From: Pseudomonas sp. UMAB-08
GTDB lineage: Bacteria > Pseudomonadota > Gammaproteobacteria > Pseudomonadales > Pseudomonadaceae
Length of the DNA: 64,000 bases
Direction of reading: 5' to 3'
Assembly: GCF_900095225.1 (NCBI RefSeq)
Contig: NZ_LT607425.1
Coordinates: 76,098-140,097, forward strand
Positions within the stretch are counted from its first letter, which is position 1. Each line of letters opens with the position of its first letter. The notes beneath the pieces were generated by a model. That model did no database searches, had not been told where the DNA came from, and saw nothing but the letters and a program-made list of their open reading frames with translations. Below are positions 1-8,946 of the stretch, one piece after another. The position numbers and the translations under genes are program-made.

Positions 1-654
1 GTCGGCCTCGGCGGCCTGGGTTCTCCTGTGGCTCTGTATCTGGCTGCTGCCGGTGTCGGCGAGTTGCATCTGGCCGACTTCGACACCGTGGACCTGACCA
101 ATCTGCAACGGCAGATCATCCATGACAGCCACAGCGTCGGGCAGAGCAAGGTCGATTCGGCCATTGAACGCCTGACCGCGATCAATCCCGAGGTGAAACT
201 GATCGCTCATCGCAGCGCACTGGATGCCGACAGCCTGGCTGCTGCGGTAGCCGATGTTGACGTCGTACTCGATTGCTCTGACAACTTTTCCACCCGCGAA
301 GCGGTAAATGCGGCGTGTGTCGCGGCGCGTAAGCCGCTGGTCAGTGGTGCAGCGATTCGCCTGGAAGGGCAATTGTCGGTGTTCGATCCACGGCGCAATG
401 ACAGCCCGTGTTATCACTGCCTGTACGGGCATGGCAGCGAAGCTGAACTGACGTGCAGCGAAGCCGGTGTCCTCGGGCCCTTGGTGGGTCTGGTCGGCAG
501 CCTGCAAGCACTCGAAGCACTGAAGCTGTTGGCGGGGTTTGGCGAGCCGTTAGTGGGGCGTTTGCTATTGATCGACGCGTTGACCAGTCGCTTTCGCGAG
601 TTGAGGGTCAAGCGCGATCCAGCCTGCAGTGTGTGCGGTCTTGCCCATGACTAA
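1..654 (+). CDS. moeB: Molybdopterin-synthase adenylyltransferase MoeB (5' end outside window)
   Basis: The reading frame is open from base 1, so the start lies upstream; 217 residues are visible, about 30 short of the usual 249. The family adenylates the C-terminal glycine of MoaD for sulfur transfer in molybdopterin synthesis. The visible part begins inside the nucleotide-binding loop (GLGGLGSP), followed by the DFDTVDLTNLQRQ stretch typical of ThiF/MoeB/E1-like enzymes. Two Cys pairs, C137/C140 and C209/C212 of the visible part, form the structural zinc site. The related ThiF and HesA families share these features, but adjacency to murI is the arrangement I know for moeB in pseudomonads. 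The stop overlaps the murI start by 8 bases. Confidence 0.9.
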   Translation, partial: VGLGGLGSPVALYLAAAGVGELHLADFDTVDLTNLQRQIIHDSHSVGQSKVDSAIERLTAINPEVKLIAHRSALDADSLAAAVADVDVVLDCSDNFSTREAVNAACVAARKPLVSGAAIRLEGQLSVFDPRRNDSPCYHCLYGHGSEAELTCSEAGVLGPLVGLVGSLQALEALKLLAGFGEPLVGRLLLIDALTSRFRELRVKRDPACSVCGLAHD

Positions 655-1447
655 CACCCATGAAGCGCCGATTGGGGTCTTTGATTCCGGAGTGGGCGGT
701 TTATCGGTGCTGGGTGAGATTCGCAGCCTGTTACCCAACGAGTCCCTGCTGTATGTGGCCGATTGCGGCAACGTTCCTTATGGCGAGAAAACCCCCGAGT
801 TCATTCGCCAACGCTGTGCGGTGATTGCCGATTTTTTCCAGAAGCAGGGCGCCAAAGCACTGGTGCTGGCCTGCAATACCGCGACGGTGGCAGGCGTTGC
901 TGATTTACGCGAACGCTATCCTGACTGGCCTATCGTCGGCATGGAGCCTGCCGTCAAACCGGCAGCAGCGGCCACCCGCAGCGGTGTGGTGGGCGTGCTG
1001 GCGACCACAGGTACCTTGCAGAGCGCCAAGTTTGCGGCCTTGCTCGACCGGTTTGCACTCGATGTGCGGGTCGTCACCCAGCCGTGTCCTGGTTTGGTCG
1101 AGCTGATCGAAACCGGCGATCTGGTCAGCCCGACGATCAGCAGCTTGTTGCGCAGCTATGTCGAGCCTTTACTGGCTGCGGGCTGCGACACCATTATTCT
1201 CGGCTGTACGCACTATCCTTTCCTGAAACCACTGCTGCGCCAAATGGTCCCGGAGTCGATCAGCCTGATCGATACGGGCGGCGCAGTCGCCCGGCAACTT
1301 CAGCGGTTATTGACCCAGCGCGAGTTACTGGCGACGGGGCCGGCTCAGGAAACGCAGTTCTGGACCAGTGCAGATCCGGAAAATTTCAGAAAAATCCTAC
1401 CGTTGCTATGGAAATCATCGGGCTGTGTGCGATTCTTCCCTCAGTAA
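647..1447 (+). CDS. murI: Glutamate racemase
   Basis: Interconverts L- and D-glutamate in the cytoplasm for peptidoglycan synthesis. The protein has 266 residues, normal for the family. DSGVGG near residue 13 and the two catalytic cysteines in ACNTAT (C76) and GCTHYP (C187) are all present. An in-frame GTG at 629 would extend it by six residues, but the ATG at 647 gives MTNTHEAPIGVFDSG, which fits the family N-terminus, so I use it. It overlaps the moeB stop, suggesting translational coupling. Confidence 0.96.
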   Translation: MTNTHEAPIGVFDSGVGGLSVLGEIRSLLPNESLLYVADCGNVPYGEKTPEFIRQRCAVIADFFQKQGAKALVLACNTATVAGVADLRERYPDWPIVGMEPAVKPAAAATRSGVVGVLATTGTLQSAKFAALLDRFALDVRVVTQPCPGLVELIETGDLVSPTISSLLRSYVEPLLAAGCDTIILGCTHYPFLKPLLRQMVPESISLIDTGGAVARQLQRLLTQRELLATGPAQETQFWTSADPENFRKILPLLWKSSGCVRFFPQ

Positions 1448-1565
1448 AAAAAAACACGAAGAGCTCAGTTTTGAGCTGAACTAACGTGTAACGGCGAATG
1501 TTTATAACGCGTCGGCGGATAAGTAAAAAATTTCTACAACTGCATTCGAAAATAGGATGTTTCTG

Positions 1566-2084
1566 ATGAAGCGACTGTTTTGTTTGGCTGCGATTGCGGC
1601 CGCACTCATGGGGCAAAGTGTTATCGCTGAAGCGGCGGGCGTCGAGTTATCGGTCGGTCAGACCGGCGAGTCGACAATGACCTATCGCTTGGGCTTACAG
1701 TTTGATTGGGATAAAAGCTGGTTACAGAGTGACGTGGGTCGCCTGACAGGCTACTGGAGCGGGGGGTACACCTACTGGGCCGGCCGCCACGGCTCCAGTA
1801 ACAACAGCCTGTCGTTCTCGCCGGTATTGGTTTATGAGTTCGCGGGTCAAAACGTCAAGCCGTACGTGGAAGCAGGTATCGGCGTCGCGGTGTTTTCCGG
1901 CACTCGGGTAGAAGATCAGCAGTTGGGCACGTCTTTTCTGTTCGAGGACCGGCTTGGGTTTGGTCTGCGCTTTGCTGGAGGGCATGAGGTCGGGGTTCGT
2001 GCGACGCACTATTCCAACGCCGGGCTCAACGACGTCAACTCCGGTGTAGAAAGTTACGCCCTGCACTACACGATGCCCTTCTAA
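1566..2084 (+). CDS. pagL: PagL-like lipid A 3-O-deacylase (acyloxyacyl hydrolase family)
   Basis: A 172-residue outer-membrane protein with a signal peptide (MKRLFCLAAIAAALMGQSVIAEA). The mature part is a small beta-barrel ending in an aromatic residue (YTMPF). PagL removes the 3-O acyl chain from lipid A. The HYS motif (RATHYSNAGLN) near residue 150 matches the His and Ser of the family's His-Ser-Glu catalytic set, and E162 or so (SGVESYALHY) is a candidate third residue. I chose the ATG at 1566 over 1557 because TAGGA sits 8 bases upstream. It is probably monocistronic: 118 bases separate it from murI, including a short AGCTCA/TGAGCT hairpin. Confidence 0.82.
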   Translation: MKRLFCLAAIAAALMGQSVIAEAAGVELSVGQTGESTMTYRLGLQFDWDKSWLQSDVGRLTGYWSGGYTYWAGRHGSSNNSLSFSPVLVYEFAGQNVKPYVEAGIGVAVFSGTRVEDQQLGTSFLFEDRLGFGLRFAGGHEVGVRATHYSNAGLNDVNSGVESYALHYTMPF

Positions 2085-2099
2085 CGGCGTGATGCCGTT

Positions 2100-2414
2100 T
2101 CAGAGATACGCCGTGGCAATCCCACGGCGTTCATTCAGGCAATCCGTTTCGCCTGTCTCGAACTCGCGGCAAATCAGCGGGCGTTTTTCATAGATGCTGC
2201 ACATCATGGTGTTGCGATCCAGCGCCGCGCACCAGCCGTCATCCAGACGCAACATGACCTCGCCGCCCCAATCGTCGGTATCGATGTAACGTTCAGGCAC
2301 GCCGGTATCGGTGATCAGCATCACTTCCAGCTGGCAGCAACAGGCTGCGCAGGTCGAACACGTGACGGCCGGTTCTGCGTCGATGGGGGTCAATGGAATG
2401 TTGGTGGTTGTCAT
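2100..2414 (-). CDS. YkgJ-family cysteine-cluster protein
   Basis: A 104-residue cytoplasmic protein with the CxxCxxCC cluster (CSTCAACCCQ) near the N-terminus and further conserved cysteines (DDGWC, MMCSIYEKRP, CREFE). Together these define the YkgJ/Fe-S-oxidoreductase-like zinc or iron cluster family. The start at 2414 (MTTTNIPLTP) is preferred over an in-frame ATG at 2444. The function is not established for this family; metal binding is inferred from the cysteines. It lies downstream of the light operon but 85 bases after its last gene, so co-transcription is possible but unproven. Confidence 0.85.
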   Translation of the reverse strand: MTTTNIPLTPIDAEPAVTCSTCAACCCQLEVMLITDTGVPERYIDTDDWGGEVMLRLDDGWCAALDRNTMMCSIYEKRPLICREFETGETDCLNERRGIATAYL

Positions 2415-2499
2415 AGGCGCGCAGTGTATGCCAGTGCGCAGCACCCGTGTGAATCCCCTGACAGAACACCGCCTTTTGCACGCCTGCGTGGGACTGCAT

Positions 2500-3009
2500 T
2501 TATTCGCGAAGGCTGCGTGTCAGGCGCAGAAAGTGTGCCAGACCTTGCAGCAACGGAAACAAAACGGCCCAGATCAGCCCCAGCAACAACAGGCTGGGCC
2601 ACACCCCCAATGGCAAATGAACCCCCGCCATCTGCGAACCTGCGCAGTACGACAGCGGTCCGCCGACGGCGCCGAGCAGGCTGGCGCGCCACCAGGGTTT
2701 GGCGGTCCAGGCCAGGCAGTGATTGAGCGTGGTCGCCAACACGGCCCATAACAGGATCAACCACAGCGGGATTAACGGCCCGCCACTGTCGAAACCAAAT
2801 ACACCCAGCGCCTGCAAGGCACTGTCGAGCAAGGTGCCGACCAGCGTCACGCTGATCAGCAGTTTACCTTCCGTCTGCCATGAACTTATCCACAGCAGAT
2901 GCACGCACAACACGCCCGCCGCGATCAGCAACCACAGGCTGTTACCGCCCAGTACGCAGGCGAACCAGCCAATCTGGAACAGCAGCGCGTTGGCCAGCTG
3001 TTTACGCAT
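2500..3009 (-). CDS. DUF2878 family inner-membrane protein
   Basis: 169 residues with about five hydrophobic segments (for example FQIGWFACVLGGNSLWLLI and LIPLWLILLWAVLATTLN), so it is an integral inner-membrane protein. It matches my memory of DUF2878, whose function is unknown. The start at 3009 (MRKQLANALLF) overlaps the stop of the Cfa-type gene by 8 bases, so it is the last gene of the light-responsive operon. Its position suggests a role in membrane-lipid handling, which is inference only. Its 3' end runs into a REP-like ATTCGCGAA stretch. Confidence 0.8.
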   Translation of the reverse strand: MRKQLANALLFQIGWFACVLGGNSLWLLIAAGVLCVHLLWISSWQTEGKLLISVTLVGTLLDSALQALGVFGFDSGGPLIPLWLILLWAVLATTLNHCLAWTAKPWWRASLLGAVGGPLSYCAGSQMAGVHLPLGVWPSLLLLGLIWAVLFPLLQGLAHFLRLTRSLRE

Positions 3010-4264
3010 CGAAACGCCCGAGTAACGGTTGCGGCAGCGCGTCGGGTTTGGCCAGCAGTAATTGCGCTGTACCGATGGTCCGTTCAAGGAAGCCACCTTC
3101 GCAGTAGCACAGGTAAAACTCCCACAGCCGCAGGAAGTAATCGTCGTAGCCCAACTCCGTCAAGTAGCCGTGGGCGTGACGAAAGTTGTCGTGCCACAGG
3201 CGCAGGGTTCGCGCGTAGTGCAGGCCGAAATCCTCCATGTGCAGCATGTTCATGTCGGTGTCACGGCCGACGATCTCCAGCATCCGTTGCACCGACGGTA
3301 AAGCGCCGCCGGGGAAAATGTAGCGCTGGATAAAATCGACGCTATTTTTGGCTTGCTCGTAACGTTGCTCGCGGATGGTGATCGCTTGCAGCAGCATCAG
3401 CCCATTGTTTTTCAGCAGTTGCGCGCACTGTTTGAAATAGGTGGGTAAAAACCGATGGCCCACCGCTTCGATCATTTCAATGGACACCAGTTTGTCGTAT
3501 TGGCCGGTCAGGTCGCGGTAGTCCTTGAGCAGCAGGGTCACCTGGTCCTTTAAGCCCATCTTGGCAATGCGCTTCTCGGTGTAAGCGAATTGCTCTTTTG
3601 ACAGGGTGGTGGTGGTGACTTTACAGCCGTAATATTGCGCCGCATAAATGGCCATGCTGCCCCAGCCCGTGCCGATTTCCAGTAAATGATCGGTGGGTTT
3701 GAGGTCGAGTTTCTGACAGATACGCTCCAGTTTGTTCAGTTGCGCCTGTTCCAGGGTGTCATCTGGACTGAGGAACTGCGCCGCGGAATACATCATGGTC
3801 GGGTCGAGGAACTGTTCGAACAGCTCATTGCCGAGGTCATAGTGGGCCTCGATGTTTTTCTGCGACCCTTTGCGCGTATTGCGATTGAGCCAATGCAGGG
3901 CCTGAATGAAGGGTCGCCCCAGTTTGGCCAGACCACCCTCCATGGCGTCGAGGACTTCCATGTTGCTGACGAAGACCCTGATCACCGTGGTCAGGTCGGG
4001 CGTGCTCCAGTAACCGTGGATAAACGCCTCACCCGCGCCGATCGAGCCGTTGCTGGCGATCATGCCCCAGGCGGCTGGGTCGAGAATATGGATCTGCGCT
4101 TGCTGTACGGCACCGGTCGCGCCGAATACCTGACGCTCGTCGCCCTCGATGACCACCAGTTGCCCGCGCTGCAATCGGGCAAGCTGGCGCAATACGCCGC
4201 GCCGCAGAATACCCGCTGTGAGGCTGTTGGTGCTCAAGCTGGCCGATACGCTACTGCTTTTCAT
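3002..4264 (-). CDS. cfa: Cyclopropane-fatty-acyl-phospholipid synthase family methyltransferase (probable furan fatty acid UfaM type)
   Basis: 420 residues. Uses S-adenosylmethionine to add a methylene or methyl group to unsaturated acyl chains of membrane phospholipids. Visible motifs are the substrate-side HYDLGNELFEQF, the SAM-binding LEIGTGWGSMAIYAA, SIEMIEAVGHRF and YIFPGGALPS. The start at 4264 (MKSSSVSASL) overlaps the DUF1365 stop by 14 bases. Pseudomonads usually carry another Cfa elsewhere. This copy, inside a photolyase/LitR operon, corresponds by position to the light-induced gene of P. putida that I recall being called ufaM (furan fatty acid synthesis). Methyltransferase activity is near certain; the exact product is inference. 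Confidence 0.92.
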   Translation of the reverse strand: MKSSSVSASLSTNSLTAGILRRGVLRQLARLQRGQLVVIEGDERQVFGATGAVQQAQIHILDPAAWGMIASNGSIGAGEAFIHGYWSTPDLTTVIRVFVSNMEVLDAMEGGLAKLGRPFIQALHWLNRNTRKGSQKNIEAHYDLGNELFEQFLDPTMMYSAAQFLSPDDTLEQAQLNKLERICQKLDLKPTDHLLEIGTGWGSMAIYAAQYYGCKVTTTTLSKEQFAYTEKRIAKMGLKDQVTLLLKDYRDLTGQYDKLVSIEMIEAVGHRFLPTYFKQCAQLLKNNGLMLLQAITIREQRYEQAKNSVDFIQRYIFPGGALPSVQRMLEIVGRDTDMNMLHMEDFGLHYARTLRLWHDNFRHAHGYLTELGYDDYFLRLWEFYLCYCEGGFLERTIGTAQLLLAKPDALPQPLLGRFDA

Positions 4265-5051
4265 GGCGAGATTCCTTGGGTTGCACGGCGGCAATGCGGT
4301 AGGCGCCGTCGGCGGCCTGATGAGAGAAAATCGGCATTCGTTTGATCAGCAGGCGCAACGCTTGCCAATAGATCGCCAGGCAGGTTTTGGCGGTCATCCA
4401 CGGAAATTCGAGCAAATGACGATGCAGGCTGGCGCGGTTCAGGGCCTGGCGTTGCAGGTTGAGCGTGGCGTCAAACACCTTGAACTCGCCCTGCCAGTCG
4501 GCCATGTGCACGCCGAGCTTTTCGGTCGGCGGGCTGAAGCTCATGCGGTATTCCAGATCGCGTGGCAGAAACGGCGAAACGTGGAAGGCCTTGGCCACCG
4601 CGAAGTGCTGATGGCCTGTTCCGTTGGCCGGCAGGATGTAGTGATAACGCTCGCGCCACGGCGTATTACTGACCTCGCAGAGGATCGCGGCCAGTCGGCC
4701 GTCGCTCTCGTGGCAATAAAAAAAACTCACCGGGTTGAAGGCCAGGCCCCAACTGCGGGCTTGGGTCAGCAGGCAAATCGAGCCTTGGGGTGTGTGGCCC
4801 AGGGCGGCACCGACCAGCTCACGCACTGCATCGATCAGGGGCACGCCGCGCCCGGTGTAGGCGTGCAGGTAGTCGCTTTGGCGAAACGAAAACGGCGCAA
4901 AACGGCTGCTGCCGGCCAGAGGTGACAGGCCAAGCACTGCGTCTTGTTCGTCCAGGTCCAGATACAGCAGGCCGATCCGATAACGGAAGTCATGGGGTTT
5001 GGGCGAAAACCGCCGATGGGCGATCCAGCCGCTGTACAGGGCGCTGTTCAC
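4251..5051 (-). CDS. DUF1365 domain protein
   Basis: 266 residues, spanning the full DUF1365 family (MNSALYSGWIAHRRFSPKPHDFRYRI at the N-terminus, then NPVSFFYCHESDGRLAAILCEVSNTPW). It starts with GTG at 5051, overlapping the TGA of the upstream FAD gene (GTGA). The biochemical role is not known to me. The gene is almost always found beside an FAD amine-oxidase-like gene and a Cfa-type gene, often with photolyase, in proteobacterial operons induced by light or singlet oxygen. A role in modified fatty acid synthesis is therefore the best inference. No signal peptide or clear membrane segment is seen. Confidence 0.9.
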   Translation of the reverse strand: MNSALYSGWIAHRRFSPKPHDFRYRIGLLYLDLDEQDAVLGLSPLAGSSRFAPFSFRQSDYLHAYTGRGVPLIDAVRELVGAALGHTPQGSICLLTQARSWGLAFNPVSFFYCHESDGRLAAILCEVSNTPWRERYHYILPANGTGHQHFAVAKAFHVSPFLPRDLEYRMSFSPPTEKLGVHMADWQGEFKVFDATLNLQRQALNRASLHRHLLEFPWMTAKTCLAIYWQALRLLIKRMPIFSHQAADGAYRIAAVQPKESRHEKQ

Positions 5052-6295
5052 AGCGATTCACCGAAGGCCTGGGCCACTCGCAGGCCACTGACCACGCCAT
5101 CTTCATGAAAGCCGTTGGCCCAGTAAGCGCCGCAATAATAGGTGTGTTTGTCGCCATGCAGTTCTTCCCAGCGCGCTTGCGCCGCAACGGCGGCCAGGCT
5201 GTATTGCGGGTGCGCATAGCGGTAGCGAGCGAGGATCTTGCTCGGGTCGATGGCGGCGGTCTGGTTCAGGCTCACGCAAAACCGGGTGTCGCTGTCGATC
5301 CCTTGCAGGATGTTCATGTCGTATGTCACGGCCGCGAGGTGCTGGCCAGCATTGCCCAGGCGGTAGTTCCAGCTGGCCCAGGCCAACGGACGCTTGGGCA
5401 ACAACTGGATATCGGTGTGCAGCACCACATCATTGTCGGCGTAGGGCAGGGCGCCGAGGATGTCCTGTTCGGCCAGGCTCGGTTGTGCCAGCAGACGCAG
5501 GGCTTGATCGCTGTGGCAGGCAAATACCACCTTGTCAAAACGCTCGCTGCCCGCTGCGCTGTGGATCATCACACCTTCGTCATCGCGCTCGACTCGGGTC
5601 ACAGGGCAGTTGAGGCGAATTTTTTCGCGAAACGAGGCGGTCATGGGTTCGATGTAACGGCTTGATCCGCCTTCGACCACACACCACTGCGGCCGGTTAC
5701 TGACAGAGAGCAGGCCGTGATTCTTGAAGAACCGAACAAAAAATTGCAGGGGAAACGAGAGCATGTCGGCCAATGACATCGACCAGATCGCAGCCCCCAT
5801 TGGCACGATGTAATGCTCGGTGAAACGTTGCCCGTAACCCCCGGTTTTCAGGTAGTCGCCGAGAGTTGTATCGGCGGCAATACGCTGGCTGTACAGATCG
5901 TTCAGCGCTTCGCGGTTGAAGCGCAGGATGTCGCGCAACATCCCCCAGAACGAGGGCGAACAGAGGTTGCTGCGCTGGGCAAACAGGCTATTGAGGGTAT
6001 TGCCGTTGTACTCGGTGCCCGAAACAGGGTCGCACACCGAAAAGCTCATTTCCGTGGCCTTGAAGGTCACGCCCAGCGTGGTCAGCAAGCGAATGAAATT
6101 CGGGTAGGTCCAGTCGTTGAACACGATGAAGCCGGTATCAATGGCGTGCTGTTGGCCGTTGACGGTCACGTCCACGGTATGGGTGTGGCCACCAATCCAG
6201 TCAGCCGCTTCAAACACACTGATCTCATGGTTGCGATTGAGTAAGTACGCGGTGGTCAGCCCCGCGATGCCACTGCCAATGATCGCGACTTTCAT
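5048..6295 (-). CDS. FAD/NAD(P)-binding amine-oxidase-like oxidoreductase
   Basis: 415 residues. An N-terminal Rossmann FAD site (MKVAIIGSGIAGLTTAYLL) is followed by VFEAADWIGGHTHT, the second conserved motif of the amine oxidase/protoporphyrinogen oxidase fold. It starts at 6295, with ATGA overlap to the SDR gene upstream. An ATG at 6334 would place 13 unrelated residues before the FAD loop. It is the member of the operon most likely to oxidise or desaturate a methylated acyl chain. That is inference from the operon and from what I recall of furan fatty acid synthesis in Rhodobacter, where oxidoreductases act after the methyltransferase. Confidence 0.88.
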   Translation of the reverse strand: MKVAIIGSGIAGLTTAYLLNRNHEISVFEAADWIGGHTHTVDVTVNGQQHAIDTGFIVFNDWTYPNFIRLLTTLGVTFKATEMSFSVCDPVSGTEYNGNTLNSLFAQRSNLCSPSFWGMLRDILRFNREALNDLYSQRIAADTTLGDYLKTGGYGQRFTEHYIVPMGAAIWSMSLADMLSFPLQFFVRFFKNHGLLSVSNRPQWCVVEGGSSRYIEPMTASFREKIRLNCPVTRVERDDEGVMIHSAAGSERFDKVVFACHSDQALRLLAQPSLAEQDILGALPYADNDVVLHTDIQLLPKRPLAWASWNYRLGNAGQHLAAVTYDMNILQGIDSDTRFCVSLNQTAAIDPSKILARYRYAHPQYSLAAVAAQARWEELHGDKHTYYCGAYWANGFHEDGVVSGLRVAQAFGESL

Positions 6296-7080
6296 GGGGT
6301 GTTCCTCTCCGTGCTCGATGAGCGAACCATGCATTTGCCAAGCGCGAGCTGCAGGCGTGTGGGCAGTAGTGCCAGTAGGCGCAGGGTGAAAATGAATGCA
6401 GCAGGGAAGGCGATCTCCAAGGGCCGACGCGGGCGTTGAAGGCGCTCGGCAATGTGCCGGGCGGCCTTGTCCACGGGCCAGCGCATGGGCATGGGGAAAT
6501 CGTTTTGGGCGGTCAGTGGTGTGTCGACAAAGCCTGGGCTGACGAGGGTCACGTCGATGCCTTCGTGGGCCAGGTCAATGCGCAAGGCTTCGAACAGATA
6601 ACGCAGGCCTGCCTTGGAAGCGCCGTAGGCTTCCGCGCGGGACAGTGCCAGATAGGTCACTGAACTAGAGACGGCCACGAGGTGCGGTTTTCTACCCTCG
6701 CGCAGCAGTGGCAGCGCTTCCTGGACGCAGTAACTGCTGGCCAGCAGATTGGTCCGCACCACGCGCTCGATCACGGCGGCATCGAACTGTTTGCAGTCGA
6801 CATATTCACAGGTGCCAGCATTCAGGATCACGGTATCCACGGAACCCCATACCTGACCAATGCGCTCGCCGATGGCTTTGACCTGTTCGCTGTCGGTGAT
6901 GTCGCCGGGCGCCAGCAGAACCTGTCGTGGGTAACGTGCATCAAGGGCCTCTAGCGGCCCCAGCGTGCGGGCAGTCAGGGCCAGTCGGTGGCCAGACTTG
7001 AGCAGTTCTTCGGCCAGCGCCAGACCGATGCCACTGCTGGCGCCGGTCAGCCAGATACGTCGTGCGTCAGGATGCGTCAT
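6292..7080 (-). CDS. SDR-family NAD(P)-dependent oxidoreductase
   Basis: 262 residues, a classical short-chain dehydrogenase. The cofactor loop TGASSGIG lies near residue 13, the NAG motif (VILNAGTCEYVD) near 90, catalytic Ser in VAVSSSVTYL and YGASK as the YxxxK pair near 155. The C-terminal tail of about 40 residues is hydrophobic (FIFTLRLLALLPTRLQLALG) and may dock on the membrane, which fits a lipid substrate. Overlaps by ATGA with both neighbours, so it is strictly part of the operon. Substrate unknown. Confidence 0.88.
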   Translation of the reverse strand: MTHPDARRIWLTGASSGIGLALAEELLKSGHRLALTARTLGPLEALDARYPRQVLLAPGDITDSEQVKAIGERIGQVWGSVDTVILNAGTCEYVDCKQFDAAVIERVVRTNLLASSYCVQEALPLLREGRKPHLVAVSSSVTYLALSRAEAYGASKAGLRYLFEALRIDLAHEGIDVTLVSPGFVDTPLTAQNDFPMPMRWPVDKAARHIAERLQRPRRPLEIAFPAAFIFTLRLLALLPTRLQLALGKCMVRSSSTERNTP

Positions 7081-7499
7081 ACCAGTCTCCTTTTTAGCCA
7101 GGCGATGGCTTGTCCCATGACCGGCACGTGCTCATAGAGCAGGGCGCCAGCGTCGAAGAAGTCGCGGTGCTGGTAAACCTTGTCGTGCCACAGCAAGTGT
7201 GAGCAGCCCTCAACCCGGATCAGCTGACCGGCATTTAATCGCGGGTGACAAAAACTCATGGTCCAGCGCAGGTAGCCTTTGCCTTCGCCTATTTGATCGA
7301 ACGCATAGAAATCGAAGCGCAGTTGGTTGACGTTGGTATACAGCTCGCTGAAATACCGACGTACATCCTTGAGGCCATGAACGGCATGCAAGGGGTCGGT
7401 AAACACCACGTCGTCGCTGTACAGCTCGCCAAGCCGATCCAGGTTGTGCTTATCCAGTGCGGCAAAGCGCTGGGCAAACTGGCGCAGAAAGTCACTCAT
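7077..7499 (-). CDS. NTF2-like (SnoaL-like) protein
   Basis: 140 residues with the NTF2/SnoaL alpha+beta cone pattern: an N-terminal helix with FAALDKHNLDRLGELYSDDVVFTDP, then LRWTMSFCHPRL and a hydrophobic C-terminal part. The start at 7499 (MSDFLRQF) overlaps the photolyase stop by 8 bases; an ATG at 7553 would intrude far into photolyase. Proteins of this fold may be enzymes or ligand-binding subunits, and nothing here fixes which. It is a conserved component of light operons as I remember them, so a small hydrophobic ligand or lipid intermediate is a fair guess. Confidence 0.85.
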   Translation of the reverse strand: MSDFLRQFAQRFAALDKHNLDRLGELYSDDVVFTDPLHAVHGLKDVRRYFSELYTNVNQLRFDFYAFDQIGEGKGYLRWTMSFCHPRLNAGQLIRVEGCSHLLWHDKVYQHRDFFDAGALLYEHVPVMGQAIAWLKRRLV

Positions 7500-8937
7500 A
7501 GCCGCCACCCACAGGCTGCCTATGCGGCAGGCCTTTAAAGGCAGCCAGTGCACGCTCGCGGCTTGCTCTCAAATCAACCATGGGTTTCGGATAGTCGCCC
7601 ACGCCGAACAGACCGCCCATGGTCGCCGGGTTGTGGATATCTTTTTTGTTCAGATTCCCCAGTTCGGGCAGCCAGCGCTTGATGAAGCGACCTTCACCGT
7701 CGAATCTCTCCGACTGACTGAGGGGGTTGAAAATCCGGAAATAGGGCGCCGAGTCGGTACCCGTGGACGAACTCCATTGCCAGCCGCCGTTGTTTGCCGC
7801 CAGATCACCGTCAATCAAGTGCTGCATGAAAAACCGCTCACCCAGGCGCCAATCGATCAGCAGGTTTTTGGTCAGGAACATGGCGACGACCATCCTTAGC
7901 CGGTTGTGCATCCAGCCTGTTTCCAGCAGTTGGCGCATGGCGGCATCAATAATGGGCAGGCCGGTGCGGGCTTCTTGCCACGCCGCCAATTCTTCAGGCG
8001 CGTCGCGCCACGGCACTGCTTCGGTTTCCGGGCGAAAGGCGCGGTGCCGGGAAACCCGTGGAGAGCCGACCAAGGTATGTTTGTAAAATTCACGCCAGAG
8101 CAGTTCGTTGATCCAGGTGACGCAGCCGACGTTGCCGGTCTCGAATTCGCCGTGGTTGCTCATCAGCGCGGCGTGCAGGCACTGGCGGGGAGATATCACC
8201 CCGGCAACAAGGTACGCAGACAGCTGGCTGGTGCCCGGTTTTGCCGGAAAGTCCCGTTCGCTCTGGTAGTAACCGATCTGTTCCTCGGTGAAGGCGTCAA
8301 GACGCCGACGCGCCTCGTCTTCTCCTGCGGGCCAAAGCGTGCGCAACGCCTCTGTCGGTGGGGCGAAACCCTCGACATGGTGCGGCACGGCATCACTGTG
8401 GATGCTCAGCCTGTGTTGCGCTTCAGGTGCGTGGACCAGGCGCGGCATGGCTTCGTGCAGACGCGAATAGCAGACTCTGCGGAACTGACTGAAGACCTGG
8501 AAATAACTACCGGCTTTGGTCAGGACGCTGCCGGGCTTGAACAGCAACTGATCCAGGTAGCGGTAGACATTAATCCCGGCCTGCTCCAGGGCTTCGGTGA
8601 CGGCGCGATCCCGATTCGTTTCATTGATGCCGTATTCGTCATTGAGGTGCAGGCCCTCGATGGTGTGCTCTTTGCACAGATCGAGCAGCACCTTGGGCGC
8701 CTGATCCCAGGTGTCGGCATGGCGGATCAACAGCGGCACATTCAGTGCGCCCAGCGCGTTACCCAGCTCAACCAGGTTGCGCAACCAGAAGTCGACCTTG
8801 CAGGCGGCATCGTCATGGGCCTGCCACTGCCCAGGGCTGATCAGGTACACCGCCACCGTCGGGCCGCGCTCCATGGCGGCGGTCAAGGCAGTGTTGTCAT
8901 GCAGGCGCAGGTCGCTGCGCAGCCAAATCAGTTGCAT
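7492..8937 (-). CDS. phrB: Deoxyribodipyrimidine photolyase
   Basis: 481 residues, normal for class I CPD photolyases. Repairs UV-made cyclobutane pyrimidine dimers using blue light and FADH-. The N-terminal photolyase domain begins MQLIWLRSDLRLHDNTAL. The C-terminal FAD domain shows TWINELLWREFYKH, the GLPIIDAAMRQL motif, the HNRLRM segment and WQWSSSTGTDSAPYFRIFNP. Lies 9 bases after the LitR-type regulator gene and is overlapped by the NTF2-like gene. Expected to be light-induced through the TGTACA operators upstream of the operon. Confidence 0.97.
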   Translation of the reverse strand: MQLIWLRSDLRLHDNTALTAAMERGPTVAVYLISPGQWQAHDDAACKVDFWLRNLVELGNALGALNVPLLIRHADTWDQAPKVLLDLCKEHTIEGLHLNDEYGINETNRDRAVTEALEQAGINVYRYLDQLLFKPGSVLTKAGSYFQVFSQFRRVCYSRLHEAMPRLVHAPEAQHRLSIHSDAVPHHVEGFAPPTEALRTLWPAGEDEARRRLDAFTEEQIGYYQSERDFPAKPGTSQLSAYLVAGVISPRQCLHAALMSNHGEFETGNVGCVTWINELLWREFYKHTLVGSPRVSRHRAFRPETEAVPWRDAPEELAAWQEARTGLPIIDAAMRQLLETGWMHNRLRMVVAMFLTKNLLIDWRLGERFFMQHLIDGDLAANNGGWQWSSSTGTDSAPYFRIFNPLSQSERFDGEGRFIKRWLPELGNLNKKDIHNPATMGGLFGVGDYPKPMVDLRASRERALAAFKGLPHRQPVGGGYE

Positions 8938-8946
8938 GGTCGTTCC